DNA of 18,037 bases, taken from contig JAJYUX010000026.1 in the NCBI GenBank assembly GCA_021792315.1, positions 1 to 18,037 of the forward strand. The letters run 5' to 3'. The notes below the pieces were generated by a model, which ran no database searches, was not told the DNA's origin, and worked only from the letters and a program-made list of their open reading frames with translations. The translations under genes and the position numbers were made by a program. Positions 1-6,817 of this stretch are shown here, one piece after another; position 1 is the stretch's first letter, and the number at the start of each line of letters is the position of its first letter. Source of the DNA: an archaeon. GTDB lineage: Archaea; Thermoproteota; Nitrososphaeria; Nitrososphaerales; CADDZS01.

Positions 1-1287
1 GACAACTTCAGGAGTGATTGAATCCCATGCCTCTACATTTCCTTTATTTCTGAGGTGGAACGGAACCTCTGGCCAGAACTGTACATTATGGTAACCTGCT
101 GGTGCAGCTGTATTGTCATAAAGTGATAGTACGAAGTTCCCACCCATTGATGAAATCGGGTTAGGGATCTTTCCTGACAACAGATCTGCCTGCGTTCGCT
201 GGATGTCTGACACTGACTCTACGCCACAATGGAACATCCATGCTTTTTGCATGTTCGGATTACCCTCGCTACCTTTCCATCGAGGAAGCTCTGTCGTCAT
301 GAATGAAGCTGTCAACAAGATGCCACCCTCGTAATCGAAACCATACTTTATCATCCGATAAGCCTGCTTGTCCATATAGTCCTCACCTATTAGATTAACA
401 AAAGTTGGAACTGGGCTGAGGTCGCTAATGATGGCTTTTCTTGCCATTAGTGTCTTCTGCGGATAAGCTGAGTATTTTCCGAGCTTCACCCCTTTTGCTT
501 CTCCATTCTCTATGATTATCTTCTCTACGTCACAGCTCTGGAGGATCTTTCCGCCGTAATTTACGATGCAGCGAAAAAGAGCGTGTGGAACTTGATGAGC
601 TCCTCCTAATGCCTGCTGATTAGGAGCAAACGACGTAGACATCAAGATAACGCCGAGAGGACCAACGAATTTCTCATTAGCCGCCCATCCCACCCCGGTT
701 GACATCGAGGTAATCCAAGTCTTAATGTGTTCATCTTCGAAAAGTGCTTCCGCAAGCTCAAAACCAGTCATGTCCCACCACTCTTCCGGGATATGCGGCA
801 GCTTCGCTATTTGTTGAATCAGCCAGTCCCATCTTTCAGTTGAAGGAGCGGCGAAGTAGAAATCTTGCATTATAGTGTTGCCAGTTAGTGCATTGAACAG
901 ATCTGAAAATGTCTTAGCATCCTTCTCGGAGAAGAGTTTGTAAGCATTGTAAAAGCCATTGACGTCCCACGCATCAGGCACCATAGATTTCCCATCTTTG
1001 AAAGTCATTGCGCGAGTATATCTACCTGGGTAAAGGTTTAGTCCAAACTTCTCCAATTCCAAGTCCAACATGCATGGACTATTGCCCGTCCATTGCGAAG
1101 TTGCATGAGGGCTGGAACGAAAGCCGGGATAGCTCCATTCTTCGGTAACGGAATGAGTTCCTAGCTGATCTCTTCGTTCAATAACCAGTGTCTTCAGGCC
1201 ACTTTTGGCCAAATATCCAGCTGCTGTGAGTCCATTAACACCACCACCTATGACAATAACGTCGAATTCCGTCTGAACGCTTGACAT
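1..1287 (-). CDS. FAD-dependent oxidoreductase, CrtI/COG1233 family (3' end cut off by window edge)
   Basis: I translated this partial gene by hand: it opens with ATG at 1285-1287 and reads without a stop to base 1, giving 429 residues and lacking its C-terminus. The N-terminus is a Rossmann FAD-binding fold with the glycine motif GGGVNG at residues 14-19, followed by AAGYLAKSGLK and the acidic end of the second strand (VIERR, about 35-39). This is the pattern of NAD(P)/FAD-dependent oxidoreductases of the phytoene desaturase/COG1233 group, many of which do not act on carotenoids. The C-terminal FAD-closing motif lies outside the window. It is a paralogue of the full-length enzyme at 3911-5557. 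It is transcribed divergently from the aminotransferase, from a TATA-like element whose near edge is 26 nt upstream. The substrate is unknown; polyprenoid, quinone or amine oxidation are all possible. Confidence 0.85.
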   Translation of the reverse strand, partial: MSSVQTEFDVIVIGGGVNGLTAAGYLAKSGLKTLVIERRDQLGTHSVTEEWSYPGFRSSPHATSQWTGNSPCMLDLELEKFGLNLYPGRYTRAMTFKDGKSMVPDAWDVNGFYNAYKLFSEKDAKTFSDLFNALTGNTIMQDFYFAAPSTERWDWLIQQIAKLPHIPEEWWDMTGFELAEALFEDEHIKTWITSMSTGVGWAANEKFVGPLGVILMSTSFAPNQQALGGAHQVPHALFRCIVNYGGKILQSCDVEKIIIENGEAKGVKLGKYSAYPQKTLMARKAIISDLSPVPTFVNLIGEDYMDKQAYRMIKYGFDYEGGILLTASFMTTELPRWKGSEGNPNMQKAWMFHCGVESVSDIQRTQADLLSGKIPNPISSMGGNFVLSLYDNTAAPAGYHNVQFWPEVPFHLRNKGNVEAWDSITPEVV

Positions 1288-1295
1288 ATTGGTCG

Positions 1296-1307
1296 TTGGT
1301 TAACAAC
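1296..1307. promoter_or_regulatory. GTTAAC-centred dyad between TATA-like box and start codon
   Basis: The 12-mer TTGGTTAACAAC is centred on GTTAAC (1299-1304). It lies between the TATA-like element and the start codon of the partial FAD oxidoreductase, where a repressor could block transcription. A similar sequence occurs at 6721-6732 upstream of the alcohol dehydrogenase. Operator function is inference. Confidence 0.25.
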
Positions 1308-1312
1308 TGCAG

Positions 1313-1320
1313 ATTTAAGC
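1313..1320 (-). promoter_or_regulatory. TATA-like box of the partial FAD oxidoreductase gene
   Basis: On the minus strand this reads GCTTAAAT. Its near edge is 26 nt from the ATG at 1287, the archaeal spacing that puts transcription initiation at or just before the start codon. Confidence 0.5.
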
Positions 1321-1360
1321 ATGCCCCCATATCAATGCGGTTTCCTTTTTTGAATGCCTT

Positions 1361-1403
1361 GAAGCTTCTTCGGATGAAGAATCATGCGCATTGAATTCTA
1401 GAA
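1361..1403. repeat. Cluster of short perfect dyads in divergent intergenic region
   Basis: Four small symmetries are packed into 43 nt: GAAGCTTC (1361-1368), TTCTTC-GGAT-GAAGAA (1366-1381, 6-bp arms around a tetraloop), ATGCGCAT (1384-1391) and TTCTAGAA (1396-1403). They lie 40-90 nt upstream of the minus-strand TATA-like box. They may be protein-binding sites; each could arise by chance, so only their density is notable. Confidence 0.3.
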
Positions 1404-1646
1404 GTGCAGGTCATAATCCTACTCACAATAAGTAATGGTCTTTCCTAGTAATTGTTGGTTGATTGCTAAAACGACTATGCGTCTAGCATTTCCTCTGGCC
1501 AAGGAAGCGTCAAAGCGGATTTGTCGTCAAGTCGAGGTTTCCCTCCCTTCTTCATTTTATCAGATAAAGAAGGACAAAAAGGTAGACCAAAAAATATACA
1601 AGACCAGCATTGGGCTTATTTCAACAAAATGCATGGTGCGGGGATG

Positions 1647-1654
1647 CTTATAAT
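1647..1654 (+). promoter_or_regulatory. TATA box of the aminotransferase gene
   Basis: CTTATAAT is centred about 39 nt before the ATG at 1690, predicting a transcript start near 1678 and a leader of about 12 nt. That leader contains GGTGA at 1684-1688, too close to the ATG for a normal Shine-Dalgarno spacing. Confidence 0.5.
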
Positions 1655-1689
1655 TCGCCCATAGCTGGCAAAATCGTGAATATGGTGAA

Positions 1690-2862
1690 ATGAAAACACA
1701 AATCTCTGATTACGTATCTGCTATTCCAAAGTCGCCATTTTACAAGATTGGTGATTACGTCAGGAATCTTGGACTAGAAAACAAGGTCATTTATCTCAAT
1801 ATCGGTCAACCTAGATTCGATACGCCCGAACACATTAGACACGCGGCGATGAAGGCCATTGAGGATGGTTTCACTAGGTACACTCCAGAATCGGGGCTTT
1901 TAGAGCTTCGGACAGCCATATCGAGTAAACTAAAGAGAGAAAATAATCTTGATGCCGATCCCGAAAGAGAGATTTTCGTGACGAGTGGCGCGCAAGCGGG
2001 CCTGTACGTCGCCCTAAAAACAATATTGAACCCCGGGGATGAAGTCCTGATCCCTTCTCCATTCTATCCACCGTACTACGCGCACACAGTGCTGTTGGGA
2101 GGGAAACCCGTCATTATTCCATACAAGATGAAAGATGGATTCTCACTGGAGCCGGAAGATATTGAACGTTCGATTACTGAAAGGACACGAGTGCTTTTTG
2201 TGCACTCGCCAAACAATCCTACTGGAGGGGTCTTAACAGAGAAAAACTTGAAGCAGATAGCGGATGTTGCCATAAAGCACAACTTAGTAGTGCTCTCCGA
2301 CGAACCATATGAGAGCATCCTGTTTGACCACGCAAAACATGTGAGCATCTCATCTCTGCCAGAAATGAAGGATCGCACTGTGACGCTGAACAGCGTATCA
2401 AAGACTTATTCGATGACCGGGTGGAGAATCGGATTCGCCGTTGCTAATGATGAATTTATGAAGAGTTTTCTCAAAGTTCATCATGCCATTAACATATGCT
2501 CAAACTCAGTCGCCCAAAAGGCCGCTGAAGCTGCTTATAACGGATCGCATGATTTTTTGAAAACGTGGCAGAATGAGTATGAGCAAAACAGGAAAATAGT
2601 AAGCGAAGGAATCAAAAAGAGTGAAAATCTTCGACTCGCTTTCAACGCGATGGGTACATTCTACTGCTTCCTGGATATACGAGGTTTGGGCATGTCATCT
2701 GAAGCAGCCTCAGAATTTATGGTCAGGGAAGCAAGGGTCGTTACAACTCCCGGATCCGGATTCGGTGACCAAGGAGAGGGATTTCTGCGTATTTCCTTCG
2801 CCACCAGCTCAGAGAAATTGAGGGCGGCACTTAGCAACATCATAAGTGCAGTATCTAAATAA
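1690..2862 (+). CDS. Class I/II (fold type I) PLP-dependent aminotransferase
   Basis: This 390-residue protein is the usual length for subgroup I aminotransferases (aspartate, aromatic, alanine type). Visible landmarks are GQPRFDTP (39-46) near the substrate-binding loop, TSGAQAGLY (98-106) contacting the PLP phosphate, NNPTGG (175-180), SDEPY (203-207) whose Asp204 should bind the pyridine nitrogen and Tyr207 the PLP oxygen, and SVSKTYSMTGWRIG (235-248). In the last motif Lys238 is the expected Schiff-base lysine and Arg246 a phosphate ligand. Arg367 in FLRISF should bind the substrate alpha-carboxylate. It is complete and cytosolic, with no signal peptide. The TATA box at 1647-1654 supports the chosen ATG. 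The amino donor cannot be read from the sequence. It stands alone, convergent with the Lrp operon, so a link to the catabolic genes is only positional. Confidence 0.93.
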   Translation: MKTQISDYVSAIPKSPFYKIGDYVRNLGLENKVIYLNIGQPRFDTPEHIRHAAMKAIEDGFTRYTPESGLLELRTAISSKLKRENNLDADPEREIFVTSGAQAGLYVALKTILNPGDEVLIPSPFYPPYYAHTVLLGGKPVIIPYKMKDGFSLEPEDIERSITERTRVLFVHSPNNPTGGVLTEKNLKQIADVAIKHNLVVLSDEPYESILFDHAKHVSISSLPEMKDRTVTLNSVSKTYSMTGWRIGFAVANDEFMKSFLKVHHAINICSNSVAQKAAEAAYNGSHDFLKTWQNEYEQNRKIVSEGIKKSENLRLAFNAMGTFYCFLDIRGLGMSSEAASEFMVREARVVTTPGSGFGDQGEGFLRISFATSSEKLRAALSNIISAVSK

Positions 2863-2963
2863 TGATTCTTCTGAGAATGCTGAAGTGGATCTTCTTGATT
2901 CATATCGCAGTACGAAGTATGGTCGAGGCCTGAACGAAGTCAGTCATTACGTAGGATGGACTG

Positions 2964-3338
2964 TCATGGTTCGTTAAATACATACCCGCAGAATTTGCAG
3001 TAGACTGAGCCATGTTCATTTAACAAATTGCAACTAGGACACTGAAACAGGATTGGCGAAAACTTGTCTGAACTCTTCTGTGGATGTGCTTCAGACTCGC
3101 TAGGAAGCGATGGTATCGATATTAGACACTCTGTTCGCACTACATTCGGATGAGCTTCAACTACATCGTAAATCGTTTTCGACAGTTCGTCCATGTCTTT
3201 GGCAGTAATCACTAGTACAGCATCATAGTGCCCAAATACACTATTGGCCATCTTTACGCCGCGAATCTTTCTGGATCCTACTAGATCCTCGGAAGTTCCT
3301 GGTTTCACTCTAGCAAGAACATATGCCGTAACAGGCAA
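2964..3338 (-). CDS. Lrp/AsnC effector-binding (RAM) domain protein with C-terminal zinc ribbon
   Basis: This 124-residue protein has two parts. Residues 1-75 form a stand-alone Lrp/AsnC ligand-binding domain: AYVLARVKPG, then VFGHYDAVLVITAKD, then PNVVRTECLISI. There is no helix-turn-helix. A polar linker (about 76-95) leads to a C-terminal zinc ribbon with Cys100, Cys103, Cys114 and Cys117 (CPSC and CKFC knuckles). Effector-only Lrp proteins are common in archaea, but the appended ribbon is unusual and could bind nucleic acid or a protein partner. The only in-frame start is TTG at 3336-3338, because an in-frame stop lies four codons upstream. GTGAT at 3346-3350 overlaps the upstream gene's stop and sits 7 nt before the TTG, so translation is probably coupled. 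It is a paralogue of the 83-residue upstream protein and shares its operon. Confidence 0.8.
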   Translation of the reverse strand: MPVTAYVLARVKPGTSEDLVGSRKIRGVKMANSVFGHYDAVLVITAKDMDELSKTIYDVVEAHPNVVRTECLISIPSLPSESEAHPQKSSDKFSPILFQCPSCNLLNEHGSVYCKFCGYVFNEP

Positions 3339-3347
3339 ATACTTGCA

Positions 3348-3599
3348 TCACTTCTCAGAAGTACCGGAAAGCACTATTGATGTTTCAGTGTGAATTACAT
3401 TCGGTACTTTTTCTATAACTCTGTAAATGAGATTGCTCAACCTGCTGAGATCCTCTGCCTCAATGATGATTATTGCATCGAACCTGCCGTAGACAGAATC
3501 CACCTGTTTCACCCCCTTTAGCTCCGAGATATTGCGAAGATATTCAAGAACTTGTTCAGATGTTCCTGGTTTTGTTTCCAGAAAGACGTACGCTCTCAT
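3348..3599 (-). CDS. Lrp/AsnC effector-binding (RAM) domain protein, single domain
   Basis: An 83-residue protein consisting only of the Lrp/AsnC C-terminal effector domain (beta-alpha-beta-beta-alpha-beta, ferredoxin-like). It starts MRAYVFLETKPGTSEQ, with the central VYGRFDAIIIIEAED and the final PNVIHTETSIVL strand. Such stand-alone domains lack a DNA-binding domain and usually oligomerise, bind small molecules such as amino acids, or associate with full-length Lrp partners. It is first in a two-gene operon with the zinc-ribbon paralogue, 9 nt apart. The ATG at 3597-3599 is supported by a TATATA element about 29 nt upstream, so the transcript is probably leaderless or nearly so. The ligand is unknown. 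The downstream aminotransferase is convergent, so co-regulation with it cannot be inferred. Confidence 0.85.
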   Translation of the reverse strand: MRAYVFLETKPGTSEQVLEYLRNISELKGVKQVDSVYGRFDAIIIIEAEDLSRLSNLIYRVIEKVPNVIHTETSIVLSGTSEK

Positions 3600-3910
3600 T
3601 ATAGATTCCGATCGACCCTAATGTCGCATATATACAATTCCAATATTCGCTACGAATCAAACTTAGGACTAGATACATCGAATTGAGTCCATATAGCGTG
3701 ACAGTCAGTTCCGTTTGTAGAGTGCGTTCTGGGGCATTCTGTATAGACTTAGTTTTCAAGCGAACGGAGTGTGTTAGGTTGGAAGACTGATCATCAAGAA
3801 AAAAAGAGAAGTATCGATGCTATCTGCTGTTTGAATTCCAATGTGTAGTCTTCATGACTGATATTAGGTCTTCTTCTATCTATCTCGTGCGACCGCTCTT
3901 ATTTCTTTGC
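3600..3910. other. Intergenic region, 311 nt, no gene seen
   Basis: Apart from the TATA box at 3628-3634 I see little. AATTCCAAT occurs twice (3636-3644 and 3834-3842). TCCGTTTG near 3710 can pair, with one G-T wobble, with CGAACGGA about 50 nt later. Both are at the level expected by chance. There is no T-rich terminator after the FAD oxidoreductase stop at 3911. Confidence 0.5.
3628..3634 (-). promoter_or_regulatory. TATA box of the Lrp effector-domain operon
   Basis: The minus strand reads TATATAT, about 29 nt before the ATG at 3599. It is one of the clearest TATA boxes in the window and implies a leader of 0-5 nt. Confidence 0.6.
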
Positions 3911-5557
3911 TTAATCCAGTTCTGCCCAATCTCTTCTCGGATCCGGAGGATTCCACCAGACCTTCAAGCCCAGATTCTCCATTATTATGCGAGCAGTATT
4001 GTATCCAGGAGCGCCAGTAATGTTCCCTCCTGGATGCCAGCCAGCTCCCGTGAAATAGAGGTTCTTGATTTCACACTTGTAACTGGATACTTCTGGGAAT
4101 GGTCTATTGTAGCCTAACTGGCTCGGAACCAGTGCGCCAACGTGAAAATCTCCTTCTCGCATGTTGATGAGATTTCGTTCAGTGTCTATAGGAGTTTCTG
4201 GGAATGTGTAAAGAAGATTGCCACTCTTCAAGCTAATGTTAGGTGCGTATTCTCCCCACTTGGCGTAGATTTTGTCCAGGTAGTCGTAGCGTAGTTTGTC
4301 CCACTCCTCAGGTCCTTTTCCATTTACATTATATGGAACAAATTGCCATGCCAGCAACACATGTTTTCCGGAAGGTGCACGACTGGGATCGAATAGGGTC
4401 GGACAGGAAGTCTGGATTCCAATCTCGTCAGGAACGTTGCCATTTGCAGCCTGCTCCAAATGCTTCACGACTTGGGCAGGTGATTCGTAACCAACACAAG
4501 TATTGAAACTCTGGTTGATCAAGGGATCCCACTGAGCGGATTCATAATTAGGGGGTTGGTTTGAAGCTGCATGTGCAGCAAAGAGAACCCCGAAACTTCT
4601 CCCTGACACACCGTATTTGTAACCTTCGACTTTTGATACTATTTTCTTATCCAAATGATCCTTTCCTATAAACCGCAGGAAAGTCTGAGTCGGATCTACT
4701 CCGCTAACAACGAATTTCCTTGCTTCGAATTTTCTTCCGTCTGTTGTTTCGACTCCCGTCGCTCTTCCATCATGAACTATTATCCTGGAAACTTCTGATG
4801 AGAGGAATATTCTTCCACCATTTGAAATCACCATTGCAGCGAGGCAATTTGTGAGACTGCTCGAACCACCTCTGGCGAGCATAGCTTTGTTGCCAAGGAA
4901 GGTCATCGCCACAATAGCAAAACCCGTGTTCTTAACGACAGATGACGGCATATACCCACGTACTCCGAAAAGGAACAAGTAGAAAGCTCTTAGTTGTTCA
5001 TCTTCGAATAGCTGGTGTACCATGTCATACGCGCTGTTTTGATTTATCTCTAAGAACGCCCTACCCATCTTGCTTTTCTTCAAAAGCTCCTGTTCCTCCT
5101 CCGGAGGAATCGGGGGAGAGTAGTCTCGTACAAACCAAACTTTTCGTCCCATGTCCTGATACTTGTGATAGATGTCGTAGTATACTCGGGCGTCTTTTTT
5201 CGATATTCGCTCTATTGATTTCTTGGTAACATTAGGATCAGCGTGAATGATCAGACACTTCTTGTTTGAAAGAGGCATTCCATTGTTGACTTGTGGATAG
5301 ATGTATTGTATGCCATAAGCATCCAATCCAAGATCTTTGTACCAGGGGTTATTCGGTATGTTCCGATGGAATGTTGAATGATATTCGTGAAGAAATCCTG
5401 GAAAGAAACTGCTCTGAACGGTTGAACAACCACCCCCAACTACGTTTCTTCTCTCTATAAGCGCAACTTTCAGTCCCGATTTTGCCAGATATCCGGCCAT
5501 TACAAGTGCATTGTGACCTGCGCCGATTATTACTCCGTCAAATTCACATTCAGGCAT
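3911..5557 (-). CDS. FAD-dependent oxidoreductase, CrtI/COG1233 (phytoene desaturase-like) family
   Basis: A complete 548-residue flavoprotein. The N-terminal FAD-binding motif is GAGHNA (12-17) followed by AGYLAKSGLKVALIERR (21-37), where Glu35 should hold the FAD ribose. The C-terminal FAD-closing motif is NLYFTGAGWHPGG (499-511) followed by NITGAPGYNTAR. This two-ended architecture defines the COG1233 group of phytoene desaturases, carotenoid isomerases and PYROXD2-like oxidoreductases. No carotenoid synthesis gene (phytoene synthase or GGPP synthase) is present, so carotenoid desaturation is not the preferred reading; an oxidase or dehydrogenase role in the surrounding catabolic locus is equally possible. 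It lies 78 nt downstream of the alcohol dehydrogenase on the same strand but has its own TATA-like box. It is a paralogue of the partial gene at 1-1287. Confidence 0.9.
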   Translation of the reverse strand: MPECEFDGVIIGAGHNALVMAGYLAKSGLKVALIERRNVVGGGCSTVQSSFFPGFLHEYHSTFHRNIPNNPWYKDLGLDAYGIQYIYPQVNNGMPLSNKKCLIIHADPNVTKKSIERISKKDARVYYDIYHKYQDMGRKVWFVRDYSPPIPPEEEQELLKKSKMGRAFLEINQNSAYDMVHQLFEDEQLRAFYLFLFGVRGYMPSSVVKNTGFAIVAMTFLGNKAMLARGGSSSLTNCLAAMVISNGGRIFLSSEVSRIIVHDGRATGVETTDGRKFEARKFVVSGVDPTQTFLRFIGKDHLDKKIVSKVEGYKYGVSGRSFGVLFAAHAASNQPPNYESAQWDPLINQSFNTCVGYESPAQVVKHLEQAANGNVPDEIGIQTSCPTLFDPSRAPSGKHVLLAWQFVPYNVNGKGPEEWDKLRYDYLDKIYAKWGEYAPNISLKSGNLLYTFPETPIDTERNLINMREGDFHVGALVPSQLGYNRPFPEVSSYKCEIKNLYFTGAGWHPGGNITGAPGYNTARIIMENLGLKVWWNPPDPRRDWAELD

Positions 5558-5585
5558 TGGATCTTCTGCGGTTTGGACTCATCGC

Positions 5586-5596
5586 AATATTTAAGC
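5586..5596 (-). promoter_or_regulatory. TATA-like box of the complete FAD oxidoreductase gene
   Basis: The minus strand reads GGCTTAAATATT around here, and the element's near edge is 29 nt before the ATG at 5557. It lies inside the 78-nt gap after the alcohol dehydrogenase stop, so the FAD gene can be transcribed on its own. Confidence 0.55.
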
Positions 5597-5635
5597 CTTA
5601 AAGTGAACGCGTGTAATTTCGGGAAAATTCGGATC

Positions 5636-6655
5636 TTATATTGAAACCAGAGATCTGATGATATTCTTTTCTCTCCGAATCGTGTCAACCTGCTTGTTAA
5701 TTTCTTCCAAACTGCAGCGCCCACTAATTAGACCGTCTGTTCTTATCTGATCTCTTTCCAACAGGTCCAGTAATTCTTTAACATCTTTCTTTGTCGAACC
5801 GTACGAGCCGGTGATCTCGACTTCTTCTCGAAATATCCTGAATGGATTAACAGAGAATGGATTCGCGGTAGCGCCGACGATCATTACCTTGCCGCCTTTG
5901 CGCACTGATTTGACGGCATTTTCCATAGATTCCTTCCTTCCCACAAATTCAAATGCCATGTCTGCCCCTTTTCCACCAGTTATCTCTCTTATTTTCTCCA
6001 TAGGATCTGAACTCGATCCATTGACCAGAAAATCCGCACCATATCTTCTCGCAAACTCAAGTTTCTCTTCCAGAATATCTACCGCGATAACCTTTGCCCC
6101 CCGGAGTTTCGAAATAATATTACAAGCTGGAATGCCAAGCCCACCGAGGCCGAATATCGCCACGTAGGTGTCAGGCTGAATTTGAGCCTTCTTTATTGCT
6201 TTGTAAGAAGTCCCAAGAGCTTCCGCAGCCAATGCACCTTCCTCATACTTCAGCTTGTCGGGAATTTTTGTGACATTATCTAATGGCACTGAAACAAACT
6301 CTGCGAAACCTCCGTCCTGGTCAATTCCTACGGCTTTGATCTTCTCGCAGAGATTTTCTCTACCCTCTCTACAAAAGTCACACTCCCTACAGGTTATCGT
6401 CCACCTAACCAGCACACGATCTCCTTTCTTGAATCCTGTTCCATTCGGTGCTCGTTCAATATCTCCCGCAATCTCATGTCCCAATATTAGTGGTGGAAGC
6501 TTTCTAAGAGGATAGTCTGTCATCAGACTTATGTCCGTGTGACATATGCCGCACACCCTAACTCGAACTAGAACCTGTTCGCTCCCTACATTGGGTGTAA
6601 CAACATCTTGGATGGCCAGAGGCTGCTTCTGCGCAACTAATACTGCTGCTCTCAT
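5636..6655 (-). CDS. Zinc-dependent alcohol dehydrogenase (medium-chain dehydrogenase/reductase)
   Basis: A 339-residue MDR protein with a GroES-like catalytic domain and a Rossmann domain. Catalytic-zinc ligands are Cys35 (CGICHTD, 35-41) and His60-Glu61 (GHE). The third ligand position, usually Cys or Asp, falls near Glu145 in AAEALGTSY. The structural zinc loop is complete: Cys89, Cys92, Cys95 and Cys103. The cofactor motif is GLGGLG (169-174) with Asp193 at the end of the next strand, which favours NAD over NADP. It should oxidise an alcohol to an aldehyde or ketone in the cytosol. It precedes the FAD oxidoreductase on the same strand and diverges from the HCHL-like crotonase, which suggests a role in the same side-chain pathway. 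The substrate is unknown; secondary alcohols and cyclic hydroxyacyl-CoA are plausible alternatives. The promoter is weak (TTTGAATA near 6692-6700). Confidence 0.92.
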   Translation of the reverse strand: MRAAVLVAQKQPLAIQDVVTPNVGSEQVLVRVRVCGICHTDISLMTDYPLRKLPPLILGHEIAGDIERAPNGTGFKKGDRVLVRWTITCRECDFCREGRENLCEKIKAVGIDQDGGFAEFVSVPLDNVTKIPDKLKYEEGALAAEALGTSYKAIKKAQIQPDTYVAIFGLGGLGIPACNIISKLRGAKVIAVDILEEKLEFARRYGADFLVNGSSSDPMEKIREITGGKGADMAFEFVGRKESMENAVKSVRKGGKVMIVGATANPFSVNPFRIFREEVEITGSYGSTKKDVKELLDLLERDQIRTDGLISGRCSLEEINKQVDTIRREKNIIRSLVSI

Positions 6656-6672
6656 TTTCTTGCTTCATTCCA

Positions 6673-6687
6673 ATCCTGATTCAGGAT
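6673..6687. promoter_or_regulatory. Perfect 15-nt palindrome at the alcohol dehydrogenase promoter
   Basis: ATCCTGA-T-TCAGGAT has 7-bp arms around one central base. It lies between the weak TATA-like element (about 6692-6700) and the ATG at 6655, where a bound repressor would block initiation. About one such palindrome is expected by chance in this much DNA, so position is the main argument. Confidence 0.35.
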
Positions 6688-6720
6688 ACGCTATTCAAAT
6701 TTCGTCATGGCTTTCAACCT

Positions 6721-6732
6721 TTTGTTAACGAA
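6721..6732. promoter_or_regulatory. GTTAAC-centred dyad between divergent alcohol dehydrogenase and crotonase genes
   Basis: TTTGTTAACGAA matches the dyad at 1296-1307 in 10 of 12 positions when read on the opposite strand. I noticed GTTAAC nowhere else, and both copies sit in promoter regions. A shared regulator is possible but unproven. Confidence 0.25.
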
Positions 6733-6776
6733 TTAGACATGTTCTCAATACGTCGGGCATTTCAATGGAGATTAGC

Positions 6777-6789
6777 AATAATTAATAAT
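6777..6789 (+). promoter_or_regulatory. TATA-like box of the crotonase gene
   Basis: AATAATTAATAAT ends 29 nt before the GTG start at 6818, close to the spacing of the other promoters here. Confidence 0.4.
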
Positions 6790-6817
6790 CGCAAAAGGGG
6801 CTGAGAAATTCGGAAGT

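Larger units (their letters stand above)
1288..1689. other. Divergent intergenic region, 402 nt, no convincing gene
   Basis: This spacer separates two divergent genes. The first part holds the promoter of the minus-strand oxidoreductase and the last 45 nt that of the plus-strand aminotransferase. The middle holds a cluster of short dyads (1361-1403) and a weak dyad CCTTCTT/AAGAAGG (1546-1552 and 1567-1573, 14-nt spacer). A 72-codon frame at 1435-1653 has no TATA element, ribosome-binding site or recognisable domain and is not called. I see no tRNA-like fold. Confidence 0.6.

Noticed and set aside
1546..1573. CCTTCTT/AAGAAGG inverted repeat as an intrinsic terminator
   Set aside because: A 14-nt loop, purine-pyrimidine low complexity and no gene ending upstream make chance more likely.
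1435..1653. 72-codon plus-strand frame in the divergent spacer
   Set aside because: It has no TATA element or ribosome-binding site at a useful distance and no recognisable domain, and it runs over the aminotransferase TATA box.
3636..3842. AATTCCAAT direct repeat flanking the 3600-3910 spacer
   Set aside because: A 9-mer repeated once is expected by chance in AT-rich DNA and has no associated mobile-element gene.
3854..4117. 87-codon plus-strand frame
   Set aside because: It is mostly antisense to the conserved C-terminal FAD motif of the 3911-5557 gene.
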